A DNA stretch of 64,000 nucleotides from Glaciimonas sp. (GTDB taxonomy: Bacteria > Pseudomonadota > Gammaproteobacteria > Burkholderiales > Burkholderiaceae_D). Position 1 is the stretch's first letter. Each line of letters begins with the position of its first letter. A model generated the notes under the pieces. It searched no databases. It was given only the letters and a program-made list of their open reading frames with translations, and had not been told where the DNA came from. Position numbers and translations under genes: made by a program. The stretch spans positions 186,001 through 250,000 of the forward strand of contig JABBOV010000024.1 of the NCBI GenBank assembly GCA_012927625.1, written 5' to 3'. This document shows positions 18,837 through 26,759 of the stretch, in pieces.

Positions 18837-19637
18837 TCATGTTTTGTTCCAATTCATATCCTGCACCACTGCCACGGCCACACCGTCCAAAGTTGTTTTC
18901 GGCACCAGCAAACTGCCGCGCCCACTGGCAATCAGCGCGCAGGGCTCGCATACCCCATCAACCCCCACATTTTGCTGCACCCATGCCGAAGGCTGCGTCA
19001 CCCACGGCCGCGCTGCCACGGTTGCGCGTGCGATCACGCGCAAGGGCAAGTCATAGCGCTCGCAGAAATCAAGTAATCCCGGCTCCCGCGCTTTCAGGTC
19101 AATCGTCGCTATCTCGCGGATTTGACTGATGCGGCGCTGCCCCAGTGTCAGTGCTTGGGTCAGTGCCTGGGTCAGTGCCTTACATACCGCCGCTTCGATC
19201 CGCTCGGCAGATACGCCTTTGCGGCAACCGATCCCGACCACCAGCGGCTTCAATGCCTCCGTCGCGGTTGTCACCACCGGCACCGCGCCGACCGCATTGG
19301 CCACTCGATATGCCAAGCGGTTGGCACCGCCTTCGTGGCCGGCCAAGAGCGACACCGCGTAGCGCCCGGCTTCATCCAGTACTACCAGTGCCGGATCGCT
19401 GTGTTTGTCAGTCGCCAGCCCATCGAGAAAACGTACTGCGATGCCGCTGGCCGCCAGCATTAGCCACTGCCCTTGCTGTCGATAAGCTGCGGCAAATTGC
19501 TGTTTCTGCGTCACATCAGGCTTCAGCCAAGGGCGATAAATTTCACCGCCTAGCCGTGCTTGCAGGGCAAGCGCAAGCGCTTCGCCTTCGGCGCGCACCG
19601 GCCAGATGCCGAGCATCGTTTCTGATGCAACATTCAC
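18837..19637 (-). CDS. cbiG: Cobalt-precorrin-5A hydrolase CbiG (short form)
   Basis: CbiG opens the delta-lactone of cobalt-precorrin-5A and releases acetaldehyde in the early-cobalt pathway. The N-terminal domain has LAASGIAVRFLDGLATDKHSDPALVVLDE-type sequence and the LLAGHEGGANRLA motif. The C-terminal CobE-like domain has VVGIGCRKGVSAE and the ATIDLKAREPGLLDFCERY segment. At 266 residues it is shorter than many CbiG proteins of 320-350 residues and seems to lack most of the middle region. Three 12-bp tandem repeats encode ALTQ units at about residues 153-164. Confidence 0.92.
   Translation of the reverse strand: MNVASETMLGIWPVRAEGEALALALQARLGGEIYRPWLKPDVTQKQQFAAAYRQQGQWLMLAASGIAVRFLDGLATDKHSDPALVVLDEAGRYAVSLLAGHEGGANRLAYRVANAVGAVPVVTTATEALKPLVVGIGCRKGVSAERIEAAVCKALTQALTQALTLGQRRISQIREIATIDLKAREPGLLDFCERYDLPLRVIARATVAARPWVTQPSAWVQQNVGVDGVCEPCALIASGRGSLLVPKTTLDGVAVAVVQDMNWNKT
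19147..19182. repeat. 12-bp tandem repeat inside cbiG
   Basis: Three consecutive units of GTCAGTGCNTGG type (19147-19158, 19159-19170 and 19171-19182, the last degenerate at its 3' end). They are read on the minus strand as repeated ALTQ residues just after the CobE-like domain motif GCRKGVSAE. The repeat is in frame, so changes in copy number would not disrupt the protein. Confidence 0.85.
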
Positions 19638-20452
19638 GCAGCGACCTTTTCAAGCTGCTCTGGTGTTTCGGCTTTGACGGCTTTCGACCTAGGTTTTTTC
19701 ACCGCACGGAACAGATGTTTGAAATCTTTCGAGTACAAGCTCGATTCCACTTGCGCGCCATGTCCCAGTGCCGCACCCACCAGCATCATGGTGGTCAGGT
19801 TCCATTCGCCGCGCTTAGTTTCTTTCAGTATCGTGCCCAAGGTGCCCTGATAGATGCGCTGTTCCGGCCAACTGGCGCGATACACCAGAGTCACCGGCGT
19901 ATCCTCTGGATAATGCAGGCGCAAATCAGTGACGATTTTCTTCAGATGCGGCCCCGACAGGAAGATGCACATGGTGGCGCGATGCTCGGCCAGTTTTGCG
20001 ATCGCTTCCGCTTCCGGCACCGCTGACGCACGCCCGGAAACACGGGTCAGGATCACGGTCTGCGACACTTCCGGCTTGGTCAGTTCGGACTTGATGGCCG
20101 CTGCCGCTGCGAAAAATGACGATACGCCGGGCACCACTTCGTATTCGATACCCAGCGCATCGAGCCTGCGCATCTGTTCAGCCGTCGCCCCGTAGATCGC
20201 AGGGTCACCGGAATGCAGGCGCGCTACATCGCTGCCGGCCGCTTGTGCGCGCACATAGCAAGCCTGTTGCTGTTCCAGGTTGAGTTCAGCGGTATCGATC
20301 AGCTCTGTTTCCGGGCGACAATGCTGCAGCATCTCTTTCGGCACCAGCGAACCTGCGTACAGGACCATCGGAACTTGGCCCAGAATCTTGGCGCCGCGTA
20401 ATGTAATCAGATCGGATGCGCCGGGGCCGGCGCCTATGAAATACACTTTCAT
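19634..20452 (-). CDS. cobM: (Cobalt-)precorrin-4 C11-methyltransferase
   Basis: CobM/CbiF adds the C11 methyl group using SAM. The N-terminus MKVYFIGAGPGASDLITLRG and the segments RLHSGDPAIYGATAEQM, EVVPGVSSFFAAAAAI and VTLVYRASWPEQRIYQGTL are strongly conserved. The ATG at 20452 overlaps the cobI stop (ATGA) and gives 272 residues. The basic C-terminal tail (AVKKPRSKAVKAETPEQLEK) extends slightly beyond the usual end. The stop overlaps cbiG. Confidence 0.95.
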   Translation of the reverse strand: MKVYFIGAGPGASDLITLRGAKILGQVPMVLYAGSLVPKEMLQHCRPETELIDTAELNLEQQQACYVRAQAAGSDVARLHSGDPAIYGATAEQMRRLDALGIEYEVVPGVSSFFAAAAAIKSELTKPEVSQTVILTRVSGRASAVPEAEAIAKLAEHRATMCIFLSGPHLKKIVTDLRLHYPEDTPVTLVYRASWPEQRIYQGTLGTILKETKRGEWNLTTMMLVGAALGHGAQVESSLYSKDFKHLFRAVKKPRSKAVKAETPEQLEKVAA

Positions 20453-21210
20453 GAATGTCTCTTTTCTCTTGGTGTCTTGCGTATCAGTAGCGTGGCGAGA
20501 TAACCCATCGCCTCGGTTGCACATAGGTTGCCGACATCGGCAGACAGCATTTCGCCCGGCAAGCCGATGCGGCGCGCAAACGCACAATGCTCGGCAATCC
20601 CCATTTCGCGCAGCAAATCCAGCACCCAGACCAGCCGAGCGCCGACCTTCATCAGTACGATGATGTCGTGGCTCTCGATGTCGCTGCGCAACGCAGCAGC
20701 ATCATCGGGGCAGGGCAGGATCAGCGTGCGCTCTTTGCCTTCACCGAGCGGCCAACCGAGCGCCGACGCGGCTGCCGCGTAGCTGGTAATGCCGGGAAAG
20801 GTGCGATGCGGCATATTCGGTATATTCGGCAGCCGATCGCGCAATGCCGCCAGCACATAGCCGTAAGTGGAATAGGTGAGTGAATCGCCGATTGTCAGGT
20901 AAGCCACATTGCGCCCTGCGCACAGCTCGACGGCAATCGTCTCGGCCACGCCGGTGTAATGTTCGCTTAACACCGAGCGATCCGGGTCCATGTTGAACTC
21001 GACATCCCGTATCCGTTCCGGTGCGATGTCTATACCGGCCAGACATTGCAGCGCGACCGAGTCCTGCGTACCACGCGCTCGCGGCGCGAACACGATATCG
21101 GCCTGCAGCAAGGCTTCGACCGCCGCCAGGGGGATATAGCCGGCGGGACCGGGGCCGACACCTATGCCCCAGAACATGCCGGGTTTTTGGGGCGCGCTGG
21201 TTGCACTCAT
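20449..21210 (-). CDS. cobI: (Cobalt-)precorrin-2 C20-methyltransferase
   Basis: CobI/CbiL methylates C20 of precorrin-2 or cobalt-precorrin-2 and is the first committed methyltransferase after sirohydrochlorin. Conserved parts are GIGVGPGPAGYIPLAAVEAL, VAYLTIGDSLTYSTYGYVL and FPGITSYAAAASALGWPL. The ATG at 21210 overlaps the cbiD stop and gives 253 residues; the longer open frame upstream is in cbiD territory. Whether it prefers the metal-free or cobalt substrate cannot be read from sequence alone, but the neighbouring cbiX and cbiD favour the cobalt form. Confidence 0.94.
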   Translation of the reverse strand: MSATSAPQKPGMFWGIGVGPGPAGYIPLAAVEALLQADIVFAPRARGTQDSVALQCLAGIDIAPERIRDVEFNMDPDRSVLSEHYTGVAETIAVELCAGRNVAYLTIGDSLTYSTYGYVLAALRDRLPNIPNMPHRTFPGITSYAAAASALGWPLGEGKERTLILPCPDDAAALRSDIESHDIIVLMKVGARLVWVLDLLREMGIAEHCAFARRIGLPGEMLSADVGNLCATEAMGYLATLLIRKTPREKRHS

Positions 21211-22361
21211 GCGTCCTCTCCAAGCGCATTGCCGTGCAGATCGAACAGGCGTACTTCGATCCGCTTGGCTGCCGGCACGCGCTGGTGTGCCAGCACGCCG
21301 ATGCGGCGTTCGATTTCGATCCACAAGGCGTGCGCGCCGGGTTCACTTTTCATTCGTTCCATCGCTGCTTCCACTGTGTTTGCATTCGTTATTTCCTGTA
21401 CCAGATGCGGCGCGAATCCGCGCTCCGCCGCCACTCGTGCCACACATCCCATCGCCATTCCGCTCTTGCTGGAATGCGTGTCCCACACACCGTCCAGCAC
21501 CTTGGCCAGCTTGCCCGGGTGCCCTAGAAGCCATAGCACATCGAGCCGGCGCTGCCCCTCGATCAGCGCTGTTTGCGTGAAGTCGAGCGCGTCACCGAGG
21601 AAATTCGCAATCTGCACCGTGCGTTTTTCCGGCAACAGCAGCACGTCCCTCGCATAGTCACGGCCGATCTTGCCCGGCAGGTAAGCGATGGTTTGCGCAT
21701 CGCCACCCAACGCGACCCGTATGTAAACCTCAATCGAGGCGATCCAGGACGCCATCGACATCGGCTCGACAATGCCCGAAGTGCCGAGTATCGAGATGCC
21801 GCCGAGGATGCCGAGGCGCGGGTTAAAGGTTTTCCTCGCAATCACTTCGCCATTTTCGCAACCGATGTGCAGATCGAAGCCTGCATCCTGTTCTTTTCCG
21901 CCGTCAGCTTGTTCCGCCAGCACTTCGGTCACCGCCTGCCGCATCATCTGGCGTGGTACCGGATTGATCGCCGGCTCTCCCACTGCCACCCGTAAACCGG
22001 GCTGGGTAGCGGTGCCGACACCTTTACCGGCGAAGAACCGTATCTGTCCCGCAGCATTGCGGCGCACTTCGGCGAAGATAGTCGCGCCGTGGGTATTGTC
22101 TGGATCATCGCCGCCATCTTTCAATACTTCTGCACGCACTGTGGTTGTATTCAGCCACTGCAGATTCTGGATCGGCACCATCAGATAATGAGCGCGGTCC
22201 GGCAGCGTCACGCGTACCTGTTTGCGCTCATCTCCATCCAACAGCAGGTACAGCGCGGCCCTGACCGCGGCTGTCGCGCAACTGCCGGTTGTCCGTCCCC
22301 GGCGCAGGCCATTCAGCGCCAGTACACTCAGATCGAATTCCTCTTGTTCAGCCAGGCTCAT
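21207..22361 (-). CDS. cbiD: Cobalt-precorrin-5B C1-methyltransferase CbiD
   Basis: CbiD methylates C1 of cobalt-precorrin-5B and is a hallmark of the early-cobalt (anaerobic) route. The N-terminal [22 protein letters not shown] is the family signature. It is followed by [27 protein letters not shown] and [16 protein letters not shown]. At 384 residues it has normal length. It overlaps the upstream cbiX-cobH stop by 14 bases and the downstream cobI start by four. Confidence 0.96.
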   Translation of the reverse strand: MSLAEQEEFDLSVLALNGLRRGRTTGSCATAAVRAALYLLLDGDERKQVRVTLPDRAHYLMVPIQNLQWLNTTTVRAEVLKDGGDDPDNTHGATIFAEVRRNAAGQIRFFAGKGVGTATQPGLRVAVGEPAINPVPRQMMRQAVTEVLAEQADGGKEQDAGFDLHIGCENGEVIARKTFNPRLGILGGISILGTSGIVEPMSMASWIASIEVYIRVALGGDAQTIAYLPGKIGRDYARDVLLLPEKRTVQIANFLGDALDFTQTALIEGQRRLDVLWLLGHPGKLAKVLDGVWDTHSSKSGMAMGCVARVAAERGFAPHLVQEITNANTVEAAMERMKSEPGAHALWIEIERRIGVLAHQRVPAAKRIEVRLFDLHGNALGEDA

Positions 22362-23934
22362 ACGCTGCGAGCTGATTTAATGCGTCGATCATCATTGCGT
22401 TGACCACGGTTGCGGCCCAGGGCGAACCGCCGCGTGTGCCGCTGTTGGTAATGCGCGGCACTTGCATGCAGCGCCGCAAACTGTCCTTGCTTTCACGCGT
22501 GCCGACAAAGCCGACCGGCAGCCCGATCACCAATTGCGGACGCCAACCGTGTTCGCGTATCAGGCGTGTCGCTTCTGTGATGGCGGTGGGCGCATCGCCT
22601 ATTGCCAGAATGATGTCGTTGCCGAATTTTTCCCAAGCGCGCCGGATTCCGGCTGCAGAGCGGGTGATGCCTTGCGCCTGCGCCATCAGCACGGTTTCCC
22701 GATCATGCACGCCGCACCAGGTTTCGATACCGAGTTGCTCCAGCAATGCACGCTTGAGGCCGGTCTGCACCATGGTCACGTCAGTCACCACACGCTTGCA
22801 ACGCAATAGCGCGCGGATCCCGGTCTCAATAGCGCCCGGCGAAAAATAGATGTCATCGACCGCATTAAAGTCGCCGCTGGTATGCACCAGCCGCTGCAGC
22901 GCTGTCAGATGCGCGGTAGGAAAAACCGACCAGTCGCGCCCCGCCGCGATAATGCGAAAGCTTTCGGCTTCGATCGGGTGCGGTTCGTAACGCGTAAATT
23001 CGGGTTGCGTTGGTGCTGCGGTCAGCGCGCTTGCATTCTCTTTTTCCAGCAAGCCGCGTACCTGCAAATGATGCGCTTGCTGCGGCTCTCCGACTTGTTG
23101 CTCGAAGCCGACAATTTGCACCCGATATTTGCATAGCGTGCAATTCATCGCGGCACGACCTTCAACCGCCTCCCGCGCACGATCGATCAGCACATCGGCC
23201 ACGAATGGATGTACTCCAAGATAACCTGCCTTGATTACTTCCAGCGCCGGCTCGCGCTGCTGCACCGCATCAGCGGCGGCGTAAATGCGCTTGACCAGTA
23301 CACCGTCGAACAGGAAAAACGGCAGCACAACCAGCCGCTTGAATCCCAATCGGGCGGCAGCGCGCAGGCCGTCATCGACCATCGGCTTGGCAGTGCCGGA
23401 AAAACAAACCTGGACGCCGCCGAAACCCATGCCTTCTTCGAGCATGCGGGCGAGCTTGGCGATTTCCCCGTTGGCATCTGGATCAGTAGTGCCGCGACCG
23501 ACCAGCACCAGACAGGACTGATCGCGCCGCACTGTCAGCGCAGAAAGTGCTTCGGCTGTAACGATACGTTCCTGGGCCAATTGCAATAGTTGTGGATGCA
23601 GATTCAGCGGCGCGCCGAAATGGAAGTCGATTTCGGGATATGCCCGGGCCAGTGCCAGCACCTCGCTCGGCATGTCATTCTTGGCGTGGCGCGCACCCAG
23701 CAGCACACCCGGCACCACGGCAATGTGCCGCACGCCTGCAGCCAGGTTGGCTTTAACCGCCTGGGCTATGGTCGGGCTGGCAAATTCCAGATAACCGTGA
23801 CTGACCACATGCTGCGGCGCACGTGCGCGGACCAGTTCAACCAGCGCCTCGAACTCGCGCACGCCATCCGGATCGCGGCTGCCATGACCGGCAACGACGA
23901 TGCCGAATTGAGCAGGATTTTGCATCTGCGTCAT
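22348..23934 (-). CDS. cbiX-cobH: CbiX cobaltochelatase / precorrin-8X methylmutase fusion
   Basis: A 528-residue fusion. The N-terminal part is a long CbiX with two chelatase half-domains: [12 protein letters not shown] (about residues 13-24), [16 protein letters not shown], then [15 protein letters not shown] in the second half. It ends in MNCTLCKYR at about 263-271, the CxxC region that binds an Fe-S cluster in long CbiX proteins. After a linker, residues from about 318 are CobH/Cbi[29 protein letters not shown] and [13 protein letters not shown], the methylmutase that moves the C11 methyl to C12. The ATG at 23934 overlaps the cbiE stop. Confidence 0.94.
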   Translation of the reverse strand: MTQMQNPAQFGIVVAGHGSRDPDGVREFEALVELVRARAPQHVVSHGYLEFASPTIAQAVKANLAAGVRHIAVVPGVLLGARHAKNDMPSEVLALARAYPEIDFHFGAPLNLHPQLLQLAQERIVTAEALSALTVRRDQSCLVLVGRGTTDPDANGEIAKLARMLEEGMGFGGVQVCFSGTAKPMVDDGLRAAARLGFKRLVVLPFFLFDGVLVKRIYAAADAVQQREPALEVIKAGYLGVHPFVADVLIDRAREAVEGRAAMNCTLCKYRVQIVGFEQQVGEPQQAHHLQVRGLLEKENASALTAAPTQPEFTRYEPHPIEAESFRIIAAGRDWSVFPTAHLTALQRLVHTSGDFNAVDDIYFSPGAIETGIRALLRCKRVVTDVTMVQTGLKRALLEQLGIETWCGVHDRETVLMAQAQGITRSAAGIRRAWEKFGNDIILAIGDAPTAITEATRLIREHGWRPQLVIGLPVGFVGTRESKDSLRRCMQVPRITNSGTRGGSPWAATVVNAMMIDALNQLAAYEPG

Positions 23935-24635
23935 GTCAACTCCGCTGCTTCGATCTGGCTGGACATCGGATTGCGCGTGCGGATCAGCATGATGCTCATG
24001 TCGGAGACATCGCGCTGCGCGCATTCGGCCAGGGTGCCGCGCCATTCGGCTTCGTCGCGTGTCAGGTTTTCCCATACTTCAGTCGGATGTTCTGGCGAAA
24101 TGCCGTTTTCGAGCAGGTAAGCGGCTATATGGCGGGGCATGAACGAGCGCGCTGCGTCCCACGGGCAGGGGATCACGATGGCATTGCGATTATCTTCGAG
24201 TACATGCACCAGATGACGTTTGAACGGAGTCAAATCGCCGCGTCGATGAAAGGTGATGAAGGTGGTTTCATCAAAGCAGACCTTGCCGCGCGAGGCCAGA
24301 ATTTGCGCCGAGGAAATTCCGGGCAGGGTTTCCACCGGATGACCGCAGGCGCGCTCGACCCGCTCCAGATATTGGAAGCCGCTGAAGTGGATGTCACCCA
24401 TGAAGACCACCACGCAACGCTTGCCGGCATGGTGTGCTGCGGCCACTTTTTCCAGTTGCGCGACCTGATCGCGATAATTCATCAGCACCACTTCGGCGCT
24501 GGCGGGAATGATGCTTTGCACGACGTTGACCACCGCGTCGAATCCGGCCACTACGTCAGCATCACGGATTAACTCTGCGCCGCGTTGGGTCAAATAGCCG
24601 ATGTCGCCCGGGCCTGCTCCAATACAAATAATCAT
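23931..24635 (-). CDS. cbiE: (Cobalt-)precorrin-7 C5-methyltransferase CbiE
   Basis: CbiE methylates C5 of precorrin-6B/7 and corresponds to the N-terminal half of CobL. The N-terminus [35 protein letters not shown] and [20 protein letters not shown] are typical of this SAM methyltransferase family. It is 234 residues long and ends before any CbiT-like C15-methyltransferase/decarboxylase domain; no separate cbiT is found in the window. It has a good Shine-Dalgarno (TGAGGAACAGAC) before the ATG at 24635. A 172-bp gap with a palindrome separates it from chlID upstream. Confidence 0.93.
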   Translation of the reverse strand: MIICIGAGPGDIGYLTQRGAELIRDADVVAGFDAVVNVVQSIIPASAEVVLMNYRDQVAQLEKVAAAHHAGKRCVVVFMGDIHFSGFQYLERVERACGHPVETLPGISSAQILASRGKVCFDETTFITFHRRGDLTPFKRHLVHVLEDNRNAIVIPCPWDAARSFMPRHIAAYLLENGISPEHPTEVWENLTRDEAEWRGTLAECAQRDVSDMSIMLIRTRNPMSSQIEAAELT

Positions 24636-24670
24636 GTCTGTTCCTCAAAAATCGTCAACGGGATTGATGC

Positions 24671-24826
24671 TTCCCATATTCATGTTGCTCATGTTTTCTT
24701 CATGCAGAAAGGTAGGTCGGAAAAGCGCAGCGCCTTCCGACAATCAGACGCAACGTCGGAAGGCGCTGCGCTTTTCCGACCTACAGTTTTTCCCATGCTC
24801 ATGTTGCTCATGTTGCATTTATGCAG
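24671..24826. repeat. 37-bp direct repeats bracketing a palindrome
   Basis: The stretches 24671-24707 and 24790-24826 are imperfect direct copies sharing TTCCCAT, CATGTTGCTCATGTT and ATGCAG in order. They bracket the 73-bp palindromic element. The right copy includes the last codons and the stop of chlID; the left copy lies just ahead of cbiE. Duplications this long are not ordinary transposition target duplications. Confidence 0.8.
24712..24784. repeat. REP-like palindrome (30-bp arms)
   Basis: Perfect inverted repeats at 24712-24741 and 24755-24784 with a 13-nt loop. The arm starts GTAGGTCGGAAAAGCGCAGC. This resembles the GTCGGAAGGCGC-type repetitive extragenic palindromes found in many proteobacterial genomes. 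Located between chlID and cbiE, the long RNA hairpin could reduce read-through or stabilise the upstream message. Confidence 0.93.
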
Positions 24827-26754
24827 CCACGGATCGTCAGCGCCAGATTTTCCGCCGACAACTCTTCTAAAGTCAGACATTCGGCCCCTAAAGCCTGCGC
24901 TAGTTGCGCGGCCCGCCCCAGGCGCAGATAACCGGTTTCGGTATCGAGTACCAGCGCCGGAATACCGCGTCCGGCCAGCATCTCCGCCAGCGCCAGCGTT
25001 TCATGCCAGGGGTCGCCGCCATCGCGCAATGCCACGTTGGCCTTGCCGTCACTGAGCAATACCAGCAACGGAGGCGCGCCGTTGGCAGCGGCCTGTTCCA
25101 GGGTTTCCAGCGCCAGTTGCAGCGCGTGTGGCAACGGCGTGCGGCCGCCGGTGGGTAATTCGCGCAAGCCTTGTTCGGCACGATCGACGCTGCGGGTAGG
25201 CGCCAGCAGCAGCGCCGCTGCGTCGCCGCGAAAGGAAATGACTGCCACTTCGTCACGCCGTTGGTAAGCATCGGTCAGCAGCGCCAGTACCGCGCCCTTG
25301 ACCGCTTCCATGCGACGCTGCGCAGCCATCGAGCCGGACGCATCCACCACAAACAGGATCAGGTTGGCGCTCTTGCCGATGCGGATTTGCTGGTGCAGAT
25401 CGCTCCTGTTTACCTTGAATTCGAGCGGCTGGTCGGTTGCTGCTGTCCGCAGCGCCGCGCTTCGCAATGTGGCCCCGACCGCAAGGCTGGTTGGGTTCTG
25501 ATCCGGTACTGCACGCACCACACGACCACGCGGCGCATCCGCCACCGCGCTGCGCCGGCCGGCAATCGGATGCATAGCGACCGCGTCCACTGCAATCCGC
25601 CGCACAGTGCCGCTGGCTGCTGCGGCGAATACCTGCTGCCCGGTTTCTTGTTCCGATTCTTGTTCAGATTCTTGCTGTGACTTTGGCTGTGGCCCGTCTT
25701 CCTCGGATGAAGCCTCGGACTCTTGTTCGGACTCCGGCGGCGGGCTGGCTTGCTGCATCAATTCGTCGAGCCGATCCTGATCTAGTCCCGGCTGCTCGAA
25801 AGGCTTGCGCCGACGGCGGTGCGGCAGCACCAGTTGCGCTGCACTGCGCACATCGTCGGGCGTTACCTGCAAGCGCCCGTCGAGTGCGGCCAGCGCGCGC
25901 GATGCCTTGTGCATCACGATATCGGCACGCAGGCTGGCGACATCGAATTCGCAGCACAGATGGCTGATCAGATCGAGCAGTGCATCATCCAGTATCACTT
26001 TCGACAACAACTGTTGCGCGGTGGCGAGCTGCGCCCGCAATGCATTTTGCTGCGGAGCCCAGGCGCTGACGTAAGCGGCCGGATCGGCTTCAAACGCAAT
26101 GCGACGGCGCACCACTTCGGCGCGCAAGGTTTTCTCGCGTGGCGCCGCCACTTCGACCATCAAGCCGAAACGGTCCAGTAGTTGCGGGCGCAGATCGCCT
26201 TCTTCCAGATTCATGGTGCCGATCAGGGTGAAACGCGCCGGGTGCGTGACCGACAGACCTTCGCGCTGCACCGAATTGACGCCCATCGCCGCCACGTCCA
26301 GCAGTACATCGACCAGATGATCTGCCAGCAAGTTGACTTCATCGATATACAGAATGCCGCGGTGCGCTGCCGCCAGCAAGCCGGGTTGAAAGGTTCGTTT
26401 GGCGCCCTGCAACGCGCGCTCCAGATCGAGTGTGCCGAGTACCCGGTCTTCCGTCGCACCGAGCGGCAGCGTAATGAAAGGCACCGCACAAGGCTGCACC
26501 GTTGCATTCGCGTTACTACAAATCTCGCAGTGACCGCAGGGTGTGCCGGGCAGACAGTTGAATGCGCAGCCTAGAATACGTTCTATCGGCGGCAGGATAT
26601 CGGTCAGCGCCCTTGCCGCCGTGCTTTTGGCGGTGCCTTTATCGCCCCGGATCAGCACCCCGCCCAAAGTGGTATCGACTGCGCACAGCAGCAGTGCCGT
26701 CTTTAACTGCTGCTGTCCGACGATGGCGGAAAATGGAAAATGCATGTTTGTCAT
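24808..26754 (-). CDS. Putative cobaltochelatase ChlI/ChlD-type AAA+ and VWA subunit
   Basis: A 648-residue protein related to magnesium chelatase subunits I and D, predicted to supply the ATP-driven motor for CobN. The N-terminal AAA+ domain has VLIRGDKGTAKSTAARAL as P-loop and GILYIDEVNLLADHLVDVLLD as Walker B. A Cys-rich insert (CAFNCLPGTPCGHCEIC) lies between them. A Ser/Glu/Gln-rich linker (about residues 335-375) leads to a C-terminal von Willebrand A domain with MIDAS motif VVDASGSMA and LSDGKANV. It directly follows cobN. Similar ChlID proteins pair with CobN in bacteria that lack CobS and CobT chelatase subunits. Confidence 0.88.
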   Translation of the reverse strand: MTNMHFPFSAIVGQQQLKTALLLCAVDTTLGGVLIRGDKGTAKSTAARALTDILPPIERILGCAFNCLPGTPCGHCEICSNANATVQPCAVPFITLPLGATEDRVLGTLDLERALQGAKRTFQPGLLAAAHRGILYIDEVNLLADHLVDVLLDVAAMGVNSVQREGLSVTHPARFTLIGTMNLEEGDLRPQLLDRFGLMVEVAAPREKTLRAEVVRRRIAFEADPAAYVSAWAPQQNALRAQLATAQQLLSKVILDDALLDLISHLCCEFDVASLRADIVMHKASRALAALDGRLQVTPDDVRSAAQLVLPHRRRRKPFEQPGLDQDRLDELMQQASPPPESEQESEASSEEDGPQPKSQQESEQESEQETGQQVFAAAASGTVRRIAVDAVAMHPIAGRRSAVADAPRGRVVRAVPDQNPTSLAVGATLRSAALRTAATDQPLEFKVNRSDLHQQIRIGKSANLILFVVDASGSMAAQRRMEAVKGAVLALLTDAYQRRDEVAVISFRGDAAALLLAPTRSVDRAEQGLRELPTGGRTPLPHALQLALETLEQAAANGAPPLLVLLSDGKANVALRDGGDPWHETLALAEMLAGRGIPALVLDTETGYLRLGRAAQLAQALGAECLTLEELSAENLALTIRGCINAT

Positions 26755-26759
26755 TTTTT

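Noticed and set aside
24689-24880. 63-codon minus-strand frame around the palindrome
   Set aside because: Its middle is the translated palindrome and its start lies inside chlID; the composition is explained by repeat DNA.
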